Positions 40,240 to 49,823 of a DNA stretch of 64,000 bases are shown here, one piece after another. Position 1 is the stretch's first letter. Each line of letters starts with the position of its first letter. The stretch covers positions 1,240,001-1,304,000 of the forward strand of contig NZ_CP051293.1 of NCBI RefSeq assembly GCF_013170805.1, in the 5' to 3' direction. This stretch comes from Mesorhizobium sp. NZP2077 (lineage in GTDB: Bacteria; Pseudomonadota; Alphaproteobacteria; Rhizobiales; Rhizobiaceae). The translations under genes and the position numbers were made by a program. The notes below the pieces were generated by a model. It was not told where the DNA came from. It did no database searches and worked only from the letters and a program-made list of their open reading frames with translations.

Positions 40240-40321
40240 TTTTGCAATTCATTATCCACGCTTGAAAGCCAATCTCATTCGGACACGATCGCCGTTCCGA
40301 GGGTTCCTAGGGGTGAAAAGC

Positions 40322-41164
40322 ATGTTCAATACAGCAAGAAAGGCCCTGTTCGCGTTGCTGTTCGCGGGCCTGGCCTGGCCAGTGTTCGCAGCCGACCTGC
40401 CCGAGCCGCAGGTCGAAGAGGCACCGCCGCCGGCTTACGAGCAGCCGGTCGATGTCGGTGGCTGGTATATCCGTGGCGACATCGACTATCACAAGTCCGA
40501 TGTGCGCGGCATCGACTATTCGACCTACAGCCTCGATCCCTGCAATTGCGGTAATATCCTGGTTGGTGGCAAAAGCTTCGATTACGCCAAGCTGAAGGGC
40601 GGTTTCTCGCTCGGCGGCGGCGTCGGCTACAAGATCAGCGATCATCTGCGCGCTGACGTGACCGCCGACTACTGGTTCAAGTCGAACTTCAACGGCGGTA
40701 CCTCGGATCTCCTCACATCTTCGGTCGAAGTGTCGAAGATGAGCGCCCTGTTGCTGCTCGCCAATGCCTATGTCGACATTGGCACCTGGCACGGCATCAC
40801 GCCCTATGTCGGCGCCGGCATCGGCGGCGCGCATGTCAAGTGGGAGACTGTCTATGATCCGACCCCGGGCGCTACCGAGACCAATCCCGGAGCATCCAAC
40901 TGGCGCTTCGCCTACGCCCTCATGGCCGGCGCTTCCTACTGCCTGACCGACAAGGTCATCCTTGATGCCGGCTATCGCTTCTCCCATATCCAGGGCGGCC
41001 GTATGTTCGAATGGGATACGAGCAGCGCGGGTCCTGGCTTCGACCGCGGCATCAACACCCACGAGGTACGCGGTGGCCTGCGCTATCAGTTCGGCGGCAA
41101 TAATGGATGCGCTGCGCCGGTGGTTGCTTACCAGCCCGAACCCGAGCCGATCTACACCAAGTAA
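40322..41164 (+). CDS. Outer-membrane beta-barrel protein (Omp25/31-like), first copy
   Basis: Protein of 280 residues with a signal peptide (MFNTARKALFALLFAGLAWP to VFA), then GGWYIRGDIDYH, alternating hydrophobic strands, ITPYVGAGIGGAHVKW, and a C-terminal strand before a short Pro-rich tail ending EPEPIYTK. This is the layout of small Rhizobiales outer-membrane proteins such as Omp25/RopB relatives. The start at ATG 40322 is preferred; GTG 40313 is in frame. The gene is followed by a terminator and a second paralogue. Confidence 0.82.
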   Translation: MFNTARKALFALLFAGLAWPVFAADLPEPQVEEAPPPAYEQPVDVGGWYIRGDIDYHKSDVRGIDYSTYSLDPCNCGNILVGGKSFDYAKLKGGFSLGGGVGYKISDHLRADVTADYWFKSNFNGGTSDLLTSSVEVSKMSALLLLANAYVDIGTWHGITPYVGAGIGGAHVKWETVYDPTPGATETNPGASNWRFAYALMAGASYCLTDKVILDAGYRFSHIQGGRMFEWDTSSAGPGFDRGINTHEVRGGLRYQFGGNNGCAAPVVAYQPEPEPIYTK

Positions 41165-41190
41165 GAACGTTACAGCTTAGAATATGCGCG

Positions 41191-41218
41191 AACCGCCTGG
41201 CTTGACCGGGCGGTTTTC
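41191..41218 (+). terminator. Rho-independent terminator after the first porin-like gene
   Basis: AACCGCC/GGCGGTT stem continuing inward with TGG/CCG, followed by TTTTCG. Confidence 0.7.
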
Positions 41219-41291
41219 GTTTGAGCTGCCGCCAATGAATGCGTGGAACGGCAGGTTAATCAGGATCCCATGCATTAGCAGAAATGAATTC

Positions 41292-41337
41292 GCTAACGCT
41301 CTGTTAGCCTTAACTGCGACTTAACCACTATGGTTAA
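41292..41337. promoter_or_regulatory. CtrA box overlapping two inverted repeats upstream of the second porin-like gene
   Basis: TTAA-CTGCGAC-TTAAC at 41310-41325 matches the CtrA consensus exactly. It lies between GCTAAC-N5-GTTAGC (41292-41308) and TTAACC-N5-GGTTAA (41321-41337), the latter sharing its TTAAC half-site. The gene starts at 41404. Confidence 0.6.
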
Positions 41338-41403
41338 CAATGCTTCCTGAAACGATGGCTGCCGCGTTGATTGCAGGCGTCGCCAAATCCGGGAGTTGGG
41401 ATC

Positions 41404-42186
41404 ATGACACTCACATCGCGTATTGTGCTGGCGCTTGCCGGACTTGGCCTCTTGCCACTGGACCCCGCATTTGCCGCCGACTACGATCCGCCGGTCTACG
41501 CCGACCAGGCGCCCGACTATGTGCCGGTCGAGGTCGGCTCGGGGTGGTATCTGCGCGGCGACGTCTCCTATCTGGTGCAGAAGAGCTTCAAAAATGGGGA
41601 TTTCACCTTCCCGTCGGCGATCAACAACGAAAACTTTAGCGAGAGCGACAACGCGGCCTTCGGGAGCATCGGTTTCGGCTATCATTTCAACGATTACCTC
41701 CGCGCCGATCTCAACCTCGGCTATTTGCCGGGTAACAAGGCCAGCTTCGGCTATGACGATTCAGCGGTCGTAGCACTGCCGACATTGCCGACCCAGGGAT
41801 CCGGATCGCTGAAGAACTATGCCTTCTCGGGAATACTCAATGGCTATGTCGATCTCGGCACATATGTCGGAATCACGCCCTATGTTGGCGCCGGCATCGG
41901 TTTTGTCCGCAGTTCGCGGAAGCTTTCGGCGACTTACACCGACAACAATGTCCCCGCCAACAGTTTCAGCCTGCAGGATAATGCGACACAATACTCCCTC
42001 GCCTATACTCTGAATGCCGGCCTTGCCTACCAGGTGACGAAGAATGTTGCCGTCGACCTGGGCTATCAGTATTTTTCCGCCCCGAGCGCGGAGTATGGGA
42101 CGGCCGAAAGCCTGACCTCCTTTCCGGTCAAGAAGGGAATCAGCAATCACCAGGTCAAGCTCGGGCTGCGCTACGATCTCTGGTAG
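41404..42186 (+). CDS. Outer-membrane beta-barrel protein (Omp25/31-like), second copy
   Basis: Protein of 260 residues: signal peptide (MTLTSRIVLALAGLGLLPLD to AFA), then VGSGWYLRGDVSYLVQ, GFGYHFNDYLRADLNLGYLPG, GTYVGITPYVGAGIGFVRS, and the C-terminal strand HQVKLGLRYDLW ending in an aromatic residue as outer-membrane barrels do. It shares the GWYxRGD opening and ITPYVGAGIG segment with the gene upstream, so the two are diverged tandem paralogues. Start ATG 41404. Confidence 0.85.
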   Translation: MTLTSRIVLALAGLGLLPLDPAFAADYDPPVYADQAPDYVPVEVGSGWYLRGDVSYLVQKSFKNGDFTFPSAINNENFSESDNAAFGSIGFGYHFNDYLRADLNLGYLPGNKASFGYDDSAVVALPTLPTQGSGSLKNYAFSGILNGYVDLGTYVGITPYVGAGIGFVRSSRKLSATYTDNNVPANSFSLQDNATQYSLAYTLNAGLAYQVTKNVAVDLGYQYFSAPSAEYGTAESLTSFPVKKGISNHQVKLGLRYDLW

Positions 42187-42311
42187 GCTTGGGGACAAAC
42201 TGGATTTTGGCGGCGGATCCCTGCGGTCCGCCGTTTGCGTTTGAAAATCACGCGATCCTCATCGCGGATCGCCGGTATCCCGGCAGCGACATAAACTTTC
42301 CTCTTGACGCC

Positions 42312-42388
42312 CGAAGCCTGAACGCATATCGCCGTCCGTGGGCCACCCCTCCCCAACGAGGGGCCACTATCTGGAAGGATAGACCACG
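42312..42388 (+). promoter_or_regulatory. Structured leader of serC, likely the alphaproteobacterial serC RNA motif
   Basis: Two hairpins directly precede the serC ATG: CCCCT/AGGGG (42346-42363) with flanking GG/CC pairs, and CTATC-TGGAAG-GATAG (42367-42382), which holds the ribosome-binding GGAAGGA in its loop and stem. A conserved serC leader motif is known in alphaproteobacteria; assignment here rests on position and shape only. Confidence 0.5.
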
Positions 42389-43564
42389 ATGACGACGCAT
42401 ACGAAGCCCGGACTCCGTCCGGCAAACCCCAATTTCTCCTCAGGTCCCTGCGCTAAACGTCCCGGCTGGTCGGTCGAGGCGCTCAGGAATGCCGCGCTCG
42501 GCCGTTCCCATCGCGCCAAGATCGGCAAGACCAAGCTCGAACAGGCGATCGAGCTGACGCGCGAAATCCTGCAAGTTCCTGCCGACTACCGCATCGGCAT
42601 CGTGCCGGCGTCGGACACAGGTGCTGTCGAGATGGCACTTTGGTCGCTGCTCGGCGAGCGCGGCGTCGACATGGTCGCCTGGGAAAGCTTCGGCTCCGGC
42701 TGGGTCACCGATGTGGTCAAGCAGCTGAAGCTCGCCGATGTGCGCAAGCTTGAGGCCGGCTACGGCGAGTTGCCGGACCTGGCCAAGATCGATTTCGACC
42801 GCGACGTGGTCTTCACCTGGAACGGCACCACGTCGGGCGTGCGCGTGCCGAACGGCGATTTCATCCCTGCCGATCGCAAGGGACTGACCATCTGCGATGC
42901 CACTTCGGCCGCCTTCGCGCAAAAGCTCGATTTCGAAAAGCTCGACGTCGTCACCTTCTCCTGGCAGAAAGTGCTGGGCGGCGAGGGCGCGCATGGCATG
43001 CTGATCCTGTCGCCCCGCGCCGTCGCGCGGCTGGAGAGCTACAAGCCTTCATGGCCGCTGCCGAAAATCTTCCGCCTGACCTCGGGCGGCAAGCTGATCG
43101 AGGGCATCTTCAAGGGTGAGACCATCAACACGCCGTCGATGCTGTGCGTCGAGGACTATCTCGACGCGCTCCACTGGGCGAAGTCGATCGGCGGCCTTGA
43201 TGCACTGGTCGCCAGGGCGGATGCCAATGCGGCCGTCCTTGATGGCTTTGTCGGTAAATCATCCTGGCTCGGCCATCTCGCCGTCGCGCCGGCGACGCGG
43301 TCGAACACATCCGTATGCCTGTCCTTCACCGATCCGGATATCGCGGCGCTCGACGCTGACGCGCAGGCGGCTTTCGCCAAGGGGCTGGTTTCGGCGCTCG
43401 ACAAGGAAGATGTCGCCTATGACATCGGCTCCTATCGTGACGCGCCTCCCGGCCTGCGTATCTGGTGTGGTGCGACGGTCGAGACTTCAGATATCGAAGC
43501 GCTGCTGCCCTGGCTCGACTGGGCCTTCGCCGCGCAGAAGGCGTCGCTGAAAGCAGCGGCCTGA
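42389..43564 (+). CDS. serC: Phosphoserine aminotransferase
   Basis: PLP enzyme of 391 residues that converts 3-phosphohydroxypyruvate and glutamate to phosphoserine, the second step of serine synthesis. It has the form common in alphaproteobacteria: [15 protein letters not shown] at the N-terminus, [27 protein letters not shown] and the PLP lysine in [11 protein letters not shown]. It is followed at 61 bases by serA, the preceding pathway step, with a small hairpin between them. Confidence 0.95.
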   Translation: MTTHTKPGLRPANPNFSSGPCAKRPGWSVEALRNAALGRSHRAKIGKTKLEQAIELTREILQVPADYRIGIVPASDTGAVEMALWSLLGERGVDMVAWESFGSGWVTDVVKQLKLADVRKLEAGYGELPDLAKIDFDRDVVFTWNGTTSGVRVPNGDFIPADRKGLTICDATSAAFAQKLDFEKLDVVTFSWQKVLGGEGAHGMLILSPRAVARLESYKPSWPLPKIFRLTSGGKLIEGIFKGETINTPSMLCVEDYLDALHWAKSIGGLDALVARADANAAVLDGFVGKSSWLGHLAVAPATRSNTSVCLSFTDPDIAALDADAQAAFAKGLVSALDKEDVAYDIGSYRDAPPGLRIWCGATVETSDIEALLPWLDWAFAAQKASLKAAA

Positions 43565-43570
43565 GATTTC

Positions 43571-43592
43571 ATGGCGGCCTGCGGGCCGCCAT
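43571..43592 (+). terminator. Intergenic hairpin between serC and serA
   Basis: ATGGCGGCC/GGCCGCCAT with a four-base loop followed by TTCCCC. The T-run is weak, so it may attenuate or stabilise RNA ends rather than stop transcription. Confidence 0.45.
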
Positions 43593-43625
43593 TTCCCCGA
43601 CAATCCCGTTCTCAAGGAGGCCGTC

Positions 43626-45227
43626 ATGGCGCCCCGCGTTCTCGTCTCTGACAAACTCTCTCCCACCGCCGTGCAGATATTCAAGGATCGCGGCGTCGAG
43701 GTCGACTATCTGCCCGACCTCGGCAAGGACAAGGAAAAGCTGCTCGAAGTGATCAGCCAGTATGACGGCCTCGCCATCCGCTCGGCGACCAAGGTCACCG
43801 AGAAGCTGATCAGCGCCGCCACGAACCTCAAGGTCATCGGCCGCGCCGGTATCGGCGTCGACAATGTCGATATACCGGCGGCCAGCCGCAAGGGTATCAT
43901 CGTGATGAACACGCCCTTCGGCAATTCGATCACGACGGCCGAACATGCCGTGGCGATGATCTTTGCGCTGGCGCGGCAGATCCCGGAGGCCAACGCCTCG
44001 ACCCATGCCGGCAAGTGGGAAAAGAACCGCTTCATGGGCGTCGAGATCACCGGCAAGACGCTGGGTGTCATCGGCTGCGGCAATATCGGTTCGATCGTCG
44101 CCACGCGCGGCGTCGGCCTGAAGATGCATGTCATCGCCTTCGACCCGTTCCTGTCGGACAAGCGCGCCGAGGAGCTGGGTGTCGACAAGGTCGAACTCGA
44201 CGAGCTGTTCGCGCGCGCGGACTTCATCACGCTGCACACGCCGCTGACCGACAAGACGCGCAACATCATCGATGCCGCGGCAATCGCCAAGATGAAGAAG
44301 GGCGTGCGCATCATCAATTGCGCGCGCGGCGGGCTGGTCGTCGAGGCCGATCTGATCGCGGCGCTGAAGAGCGGCAAGGTGGCGGGCGCCGGCATCGATG
44401 TGTTCGAGGTGGAGCCGGCCGAGCAGAACGCGCTGTTTGGCATGGAAAACGTGGTGGCGACACCGCATCTCGGCGCCTCGACGGCGGAGGCGCAGGAGAA
44501 TGTCGCGCTGCAGGTCGCCGAGCAGATGTCGGACTATCTGATCAAAGGCGCGGTCTCCAACGCCATCAACATGCCGTCGATCACGGCGGAGGAAGCGCCG
44601 CGGCTGAAGCCCTTCGTCAAGCTCGCCGAAGTGCTCGGCGCCTTTGTCGGCCAAGTCACCGAGGATCCGATCAAGGAGGTCGAGATACTGTTCGATGGCT
44701 CGACCGCGACGATGAACACGCGCGCGCTGATCAGCGCTGCCCTTGCCGGGCTGATCCGGCCGCAGGTCGCCGACGTCAACATGGTGTCGGCGCCGATCAT
44801 GGTGAAGGAGCGCGGCATCATCGTCGCCGAGGTCAAGCGCGACAAGTCGGGCGTGTTCGACGGCTACATCAAGCTGACGGTCAAGACCGAGCATATGACG
44901 CGCTCGATCGCCGGCACCTGCTTCTCGGACGGCAAGCCGCGCTTCATCCAGATCAAGGGCATCAACCTGGACGCCGAGGTCGGCCAGCACATGCTTTACA
45001 CGACCAACGCCGATGCGCCGGGCATTATCGGCCTGCTCGGCACGGTGTGCGGCGAGAACGGCGTCAACATCGCCAATTTCCAGCTTGGCCGCAACCGGCC
45101 GGGCGGCGACGCCATAGCGCTGCTCTATCTCGATGCGCCGTTCCCGGAAAAAGTGCTGGAGCAGGTGCGGGCGCACAAGTCGATCGACTCGGCCAAGCGG
45201 CTGCAATTCGACGTGGGCGGGGTCTGA
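43626..45227 (+). CDS. serA: D-3-phosphoglycerate dehydrogenase
   Basis: Long-type enzyme of 533 residues that commits 3-phosphoglycerate to serine. The NAD motif is VIGCGNIGSIVA, catalytic residues include NCARGGLVVE, the Glu of VFEVEPAE and His in TPHLGAST. The C-terminal ASB and ACT domains (from about 320; ACT LYTTNADAPGIIGLLGTV) sense serine or support assembly. Start ATG 43626 follows AAGGAGGCCGTC, a strong site. Confidence 0.96.
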   Translation: MAPRVLVSDKLSPTAVQIFKDRGVEVDYLPDLGKDKEKLLEVISQYDGLAIRSATKVTEKLISAATNLKVIGRAGIGVDNVDIPAASRKGIIVMNTPFGNSITTAEHAVAMIFALARQIPEANASTHAGKWEKNRFMGVEITGKTLGVIGCGNIGSIVATRGVGLKMHVIAFDPFLSDKRAEELGVDKVELDELFARADFITLHTPLTDKTRNIIDAAAIAKMKKGVRIINCARGGLVVEADLIAALKSGKVAGAGIDVFEVEPAEQNALFGMENVVATPHLGASTAEAQENVALQVAEQMSDYLIKGAVSNAINMPSITAEEAPRLKPFVKLAEVLGAFVGQVTEDPIKEVEILFDGSTATMNTRALISAALAGLIRPQVADVNMVSAPIMVKERGIIVAEVKRDKSGVFDGYIKLTVKTEHMTRSIAGTCFSDGKPRFIQIKGINLDAEVGQHMLYTTNADAPGIIGLLGTVCGENGVNIANFQLGRNRPGGDAIALLYLDAPFPEKVLEQVRAHKSIDSAKRLQFDVGGV

Positions 45228-45247
45228 TCCCTGCTTTCGTCAAGATC

Positions 45248-45277
45248 AGAAGGCGCGGCGTTGGTCGCGCCTTCTTG
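45248..45277. terminator. Terminator between serA and the convergent transporter gene
   Basis: AGAAGGCGCG/CGCGCCTTCT forms a ten-base stem with an eight-base loop followed by TTGC. Its position between convergent genes suggests it serves serA and perhaps both. Confidence 0.6.
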
Positions 45278-45281
45278 CTGC

Positions 45282-46193
45282 TCAGCGCGTCGTGGAGCGG
45301 TCCAGCATCGCCTTCCTGCGTCCGCTGTATTCGGCGAGCGCGATGCCGCCCAGCACGAGGACCAGTGCCAGCGCCTGATAGAGCTGGAACGTTTCGCCGA
45401 CGATCAGCACCGAAAGCAGCGTGCCGAAGATCGGCACCAGATTGATGAACAGCCCGGCGCGGTTGGCGCCGATCAGCTCGTTGCCCCTGATGTAGGTTAT
45501 CTGCGAAATGACCGAGGCGCCGATCGCGGTGTAGATGATGACGGTCCAGCCGCGTGCATCGGGCACGATCACCTTGCCGGCGGCGACCTCCCACAGCAAG
45601 AAGGGCAGCGAGGTGATGAGCGCTGCGATCGACATGGCCAGCATCAGGCTCTGCCAATGCATCGCCGGCTTCAGCCGCAAGCCGACCGAATAGCCACTGT
45701 AAAGGATGACCGCCACCAGCATGATGGCGTCGCCGAAATTGAGTTCCAGCGTCAACAGCCGGCGCGGGTCGCCGTGGCAAGCGGTCAGGATGACGCCGGC
45801 AATGGTCAGCACGACGCCTGCAATCTGCGCCCAGTTCACACGCAGGCGGAAGAAGATGAAATTGGCTGTCATGATCAGGATCGGCATCGCCGCCTGTTCG
45901 ATCGAGACGTTGATCGCGGTCGTGTAGTTGAGCGCCGTGTAGAAGATGGTGTTGAACAGGGTAAAGCCGCTGGCGCCGAGTGCAGCCAGGACGAACCAGT
46001 GCCGGCGCACCACGGGCCAGTCCTCCTGGATCGTGCGCCAGCCGATCGGCAGCAGGATCGCCACCGCCAGCACCCAGCGCAGGAAGACCAGCATCATCGG
46101 CGAGACGTGGTCGACCGCAAGCTTGCCGGCCACCGAATTGCCGCCCCACAACAGGGTGGTGAGCAGCAGGAATAAATAAGCGCTTCGGTGCAT
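45282..46193 (-). CDS. EamA/DMT family transporter
   Basis: Protein of about 303 residues with ten membrane helices in two EamA repeats (LFLLLTTLLWGGNSVAGKLA and ILYSGYSVGLRLKPAM). Its substrate is unknown. ATG 46193 (MHRSAYLF) is preferred because the helix follows directly; ATG 46253 would add 20 mostly basic residues. Neither has a strong ribosome site. A second DMT gene lies at 13.4 kb but is only distantly similar. Confidence 0.82.
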   Translation of the reverse strand: MHRSAYLFLLLTTLLWGGNSVAGKLAVDHVSPMMLVFLRWVLAVAILLPIGWRTIQEDWPVVRRHWFVLAALGASGFTLFNTIFYTALNYTTAINVSIEQAAMPILIMTANFIFFRLRVNWAQIAGVVLTIAGVILTACHGDPRRLLTLELNFGDAIMLVAVILYSGYSVGLRLKPAMHWQSLMLAMSIAALITSLPFLLWEVAAGKVIVPDARGWTVIIYTAIGASVISQITYIRGNELIGANRAGLFINLVPIFGTLLSVLIVGETFQLYQALALVLVLGGIALAEYSGRRKAMLDRSTTR

Positions 46194-46406
46194 CGCGGGA
46201 TTCCGGCCGCGACGGATGCGTTGCGGTGTTTGCCGGCCTATTGCCCCCGTCATCCCAAGTAAATGATGTCAAAGCCGAAAATTGTTGTGCCTCAGGGCAT
46301 TTTCGGCGGCAAAGAAAGGTCGCACTCGCGAGGTCTTGACGCTATAGAGGCCTGTCGTTTCGAACCATATCCAAGCCGCTCGGCGGCGTCTCAAGGGAAA
46401 AGAAAC

Positions 46407-47705
46407 ATGGCCAATGTGGTGGTCGTCGGCTCGCAATGGGGCGACGAAGGCAAGGGCAAGATCGTCGACTGGCTGTCGGAGCGCGCCGACGTCGTGGTGC
46501 GTTTCCAGGGCGGCCACAATGCCGGCCACACGCTGGTCGTCGACGGCAAGGTCTACAAGCTGTCGCTGTTGCCGTCCGGTGTCGTGCGGCAGGGCAAGCT
46601 GTCCATCATCGGCAATGGCGTGGTCTTCGACCCGCATGCTTTCGTGGCGGAGGTGGCGAAGCTCAAGGCGCAAGGTGTCGAAGTAACGCCGGATCGCCTG
46701 AAAATAGCCGAAAACACAGCGCTTATCCTGTCGCTGCACCGGGAACTGGACGGATTTCGCGAGGACGCCGCCTCAAATTCCGGGACGAAGATTGGCACGA
46801 CCCGGCGGGGCATTGGTCCGGCCTATGAGGACAAGGTGGGTCGGCGCGCGGTGCGGGTGATGGATCTGGCGGATTTGGAAACACTGCCCTTGAAGATCGA
46901 CAGGCTGCTGACGCACCACAATGCGCTGCGCCGTGGGCTTGGCCATGCCGAAGTCACGCATGACGCGATCTTGAGTGAGCTGACCTCGGTCGCCGACGAG
47001 ATCCTGCCCTATATGGACCGTGTCTGGAAGATCCTCGACGACAAGCGCCGTGCCGGCGAGCGCATCCTGTTCGAGGGCGCGCAAGGCACGTTGCTCGACA
47101 TCGACCACGGCACCTATCCGTTCGTCACCTCGTCCAACACCGTGGCCGGGCAGGCGGCCGCCGGCTCCGGCGTCGGTCCGGGCGCGATCGGCTATGTCCT
47201 CGGCATCACCAAGGCCTATACGACGCGTGTCGGCGAAGGTCCGTTCCCGACCGAACAGAAGAACGAGATCGGCGAATTCCTCGGCACGCGTGGCCACGAA
47301 TTCGGCGTCGTCACCGGGCGCAAGCGCCGCTGCGGCTGGTTCGACGCGGTGCTGGTGCGCCAGGCTGTCGCCGTCAACGGCATCAAGGGCGTTGCACTGA
47401 CCAAACTCGACGTGCTCGACGGGCTGGACGAGATCAAGGTCTGCACCGGCTATCGCCTCGACGGCGAGATGATCGACTATCTGCCGGCGAGCCAGGGCGC
47501 ACAGGCCCGTGTCGAACCGGTCTACGAGACGCTGGAAGGGTGGAAAGGCACCACCGCCGGCGCGCGCAGTTGGAACGATCTCCCGGCCCAGGCGGTCAAA
47601 TATGTCCGATACATAGAGGAGCTGATCGGCGCGCCGGTCGCCCTCCTCTCCACCAGCCCGGAACGGGACGACACAATACTTGTGACCGATCCGTTTCAAG
47701 ACTAG
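46407..47705 (+). CDS. purA: Adenylosuccinate synthetase
   Basis: Protein of 432 residues that converts IMP, aspartate and GTP to adenylosuccinate. The GTP-binding loop and catalytic Asp13 lie in [14 protein letters not shown], His41 in [12 protein letters not shown], and the IMP site in [17 protein letters not shown]. The C-terminal GTP base-recognition segment is seen in [11 protein letters not shown]. Start ATG 46407 follows AAGGGAAAAG; the long upstream in-frame extension is not family sequence. Confidence 0.96.
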   Translation: MANVVVVGSQWGDEGKGKIVDWLSERADVVVRFQGGHNAGHTLVVDGKVYKLSLLPSGVVRQGKLSIIGNGVVFDPHAFVAEVAKLKAQGVEVTPDRLKIAENTALILSLHRELDGFREDAASNSGTKIGTTRRGIGPAYEDKVGRRAVRVMDLADLETLPLKIDRLLTHHNALRRGLGHAEVTHDAILSELTSVADEILPYMDRVWKILDDKRRAGERILFEGAQGTLLDIDHGTYPFVTSSNTVAGQAAAGSGVGPGAIGYVLGITKAYTTRVGEGPFPTEQKNEIGEFLGTRGHEFGVVTGRKRRCGWFDAVLVRQAVAVNGIKGVALTKLDVLDGLDEIKVCTGYRLDGEMIDYLPASQGAQARVEPVYETLEGWKGTTAGARSWNDLPAQAVKYVRYIEELIGAPVALLSTSPERDDTILVTDPFQD

Positions 47706-47781
47706 TTTCTGAAGCCTTTCCGGGCATCGCGGCTGATTTGCGGGGGCCGGCGCGGAAGCAAAAATACAGGTCGACTGAAGC

Positions 47782-49497
47782 ATGGCAGATTTTGTTGCTG
47801 TTCTGAAAAAGGCGCTCGACAAGTATGGCGAGCCGACGCCCGAGACGCGCACGCGGACCTATGACGGCGCGCGTTCCGCGCTGGTCAAGAAGCTTGCGGA
47901 ATTTTCGCCGCCATTGTCGGCCGACGTCGTGGCCAAGCAGAAGCGTTCCCTGGAAGACGCCATTGCGAGTGTCGAGCGCGACTATGCCAAGGGCGTGCCG
48001 GAAGCCGATCCGCTCGCCGAACTGGAACACATCTTTTCCTCGATCGACCGCAACAAGAACCAGCCGAGCCACACGCGCCAGCCGGTGAAGGCGGAGCCGG
48101 CGTCGCCGGCGCCGCCGGTTACCAAGCCGGAACCCTACAAGCCGGAACGCTACCGGCCCGCGCCGCCGCCGGCCGCGAAAGTCGAGCCGAGCTGGCAGCC
48201 CGCACCGGCGCAGCCTGCCCCGAAGCCGGCGGACCAGCCGCTGCCGGGCATGCTTGCGGATCGCGACGATGGCCAGGATGACGTCTTCCCGAACGACGAG
48301 GAGCCAGTCGCGGAAGCTGACGCTTTCCCACGCCTGCGTCCGGCCGAGCGCAAGCGCAGCTATGGCGGGCTGATTGCCGCCGTGGTTGCCCTGCTGGTCG
48401 TTGCCGGCGGCGGCTATGGCATCTGGCTGAACAAGGACGCCTTCAGCAAGATGCTGGGCCTGGACGGCAGCAAGGTTGTTGCCAAGACCGAACCGGTGAA
48501 ACCGGCGCCGGCCAAGCCAGCGACCGATGCGGCGGCGACGCCTCCGGCGCCCGCGGCAGGCGCCGAAGGGACGAAATTCACGCAGCGGCTGACGCCTGAA
48601 GGTGGCGAAACCGACCCCGGCCCTGCCGGTGGTCAAACCGGCATAGGCGAGGGTGAATCCGTCGCCGCGCTGACGACGCCGCCTACCGCCACGAATGCGC
48701 CGGTCGCGGCGCCACCGGCTGCAGCCGCGCCCGCCGCGGCGACACCTGCTGCTGCGGCACCTGCTGCGACCGCACCCGCGGCAGGCGCCGCGCCCGCCGC
48801 AACCCCGCCTGCCAACGGAACCGCGCCCGCGGCGCCGGCCGATGCCGCCGCCACGCCGCCGCCCGCTCCGGCAACCGGTACACCGCCGGCAGCCGCCACA
48901 CCCGCGACACCGGCGCCCGCTCCGGCGACGGCGACCTCGGTTCCGGTCGGCCAGAAGGCGATCTTCTATGAGGAGCGCACCAGCACGGCACAGGGTTCGG
49001 CCGACCCCGGCAGCATCGTCTGGTCGCTGGTGCAGGAATCGCCCGGCGGCGACCTGCCGCCCGAGCCGGCGATCCGCGCCGAAGCAACCATCCCCGGCAA
49101 GGACATCCAGTTGCGCATGACCATCCGCCGCAACACCGACCAGACGCTGCCGGCCAGCCACATCATCGAAATGATCTTCCTGACGCCCGACGGGTTTGAG
49201 GGCGGCGGTGTCGACAACATATTGCGCGTCGCCATGAAGAGTTCGGAGCAGGATGCCGGCAGCCCGCTGATCGGCATTCCGGCCAAGATCGCCGACGGCT
49301 TCTTCCTCGTCGCGCTCAACGACACCAAGGCCGACGAGGACGCCAACATGACCTTGTTGCGCGGCCAGGACTGGATCGACGTGCCGGTTGTCTACAAGAC
49401 CGGCCGACGGGCGCTGCTGACCATGGAAAAGGGCATTCCCGGCGAGAAGGTGTTCGACGAGGCAATCAAGGCCTGGCAGGCCAAGACGGCGGGCTGA
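47782..49497 (+). CDS. Single-pass membrane protein with Pro/Ala-rich arms, function unknown
   Basis: Protein of 571 residues: a charged helical N-terminal domain (about 1-90, starting MADFVAVLKKALDKYG), a Pro-rich linker, one membrane helix (YGGLIAAVVALLVVAGGGYGIW, about 194-216), a long Ala/Pro stretch (about 235-385), and a well-formed C-terminal domain (from GQKAIFYEERTS, about 390-571) with IVWSLVQESPGG and VPVVYKTGRRALLTMEKG. By topology the C-terminal domain would be periplasmic. I do not recognise a named family; no catalytic motif is clear. Start ATG 47782. Confidence 0.72.
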   Translation: MADFVAVLKKALDKYGEPTPETRTRTYDGARSALVKKLAEFSPPLSADVVAKQKRSLEDAIASVERDYAKGVPEADPLAELEHIFSSIDRNKNQPSHTRQPVKAEPASPAPPVTKPEPYKPERYRPAPPPAAKVEPSWQPAPAQPAPKPADQPLPGMLADRDDGQDDVFPNDEEPVAEADAFPRLRPAERKRSYGGLIAAVVALLVVAGGGYGIWLNKDAFSKMLGLDGSKVVAKTEPVKPAPAKPATDAAATPPAPAAGAEGTKFTQRLTPEGGETDPGPAGGQTGIGEGESVAALTTPPTATNAPVAAPPAAAAPAAATPAAAAPAATAPAAGAAPAATPPANGTAPAAPADAAATPPPAPATGTPPAAATPATPAPAPATATSVPVGQKAIFYEERTSTAQGSADPGSIVWSLVQESPGGDLPPEPAIRAEATIPGKDIQLRMTIRRNTDQTLPASHIIEMIFLTPDGFEGGGVDNILRVAMKSSEQDAGSPLIGIPAKIADGFFLVALNDTKADEDANMTLLRGQDWIDVPVVYKTGRRALLTMEKGIPGEKVFDEAIKAWQAKTAG

Positions 49498-49523
49498 GAG
49501 GGCGGCGTAACGGTCGCCTTCGT

Positions 49524-49823
49524 TCAGAAACCTTGGAACAGCATGTCGAGCGCGGCGACAATGTCGTCGTGGTGCTTCGTCAGGTTCAGCCGACTTTCAC
49601 CCAATTCGCTTATTGGAACGGTGGCAATCAGGTGTGTCGCCATGACCAGCTTCCGGCCATTGATCTCGAAGATCGGGTGAAGCTTTCGCATCGGCGGCGG
49701 CACCGCTGCAATCGGAAGAAGCGGGACGACGACCCGTGTCTTGAAATTATCGAGCAGGTCGGATTGGACGTCGAGCAGATAGTTGCCTTCGATGCGGCCG
49801 GCGAAGACATCATAGCGGGCCAT
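49524..49823 (-). CDS. ccdB: CcdB-type toxin
   Basis: Protein of 99 residues starting MARYDVFAGRIEGNYLLDVQSDLLD. CcdB features are VVVPLLP, the FEINGRKLVMATHLIATVP centre, and the C-terminal ...ALDMLFQGF, equivalent to the DNA gyrase-poisoning tail (in F plasmid CcdB ending WGI). It targets GyrA. Its ATG overlaps the ccdA stop (TGATG). The antitoxin is encoded immediately upstream. Confidence 0.9.
   Translation of the reverse strand: MARYDVFAGRIEGNYLLDVQSDLLDNFKTRVVVPLLPIAAVPPPMRKLHPIFEINGRKLVMATHLIATVPISELGESRLNLTKHHDDIVAALDMLFQGF

Noticed and set aside
40251..40260. TTATCCACG resembling a DnaA box
   Set aside because: A single near-match without clustering or an origin context; it overlaps the porin promoter region.
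39974..40321. Long N-terminal extension in frame with the first porin-like gene
   Set aside because: It overlaps the 3' end of glmM and its terminator; the signal peptide starting at 40322 is the convincing start.
43569..45206. Minus-strand ORF of 545 codons opposite serA
   Set aside because: His/Arg/Asp-rich pattern typical of a reversed GC-rich gene; serA is complete on the other strand.
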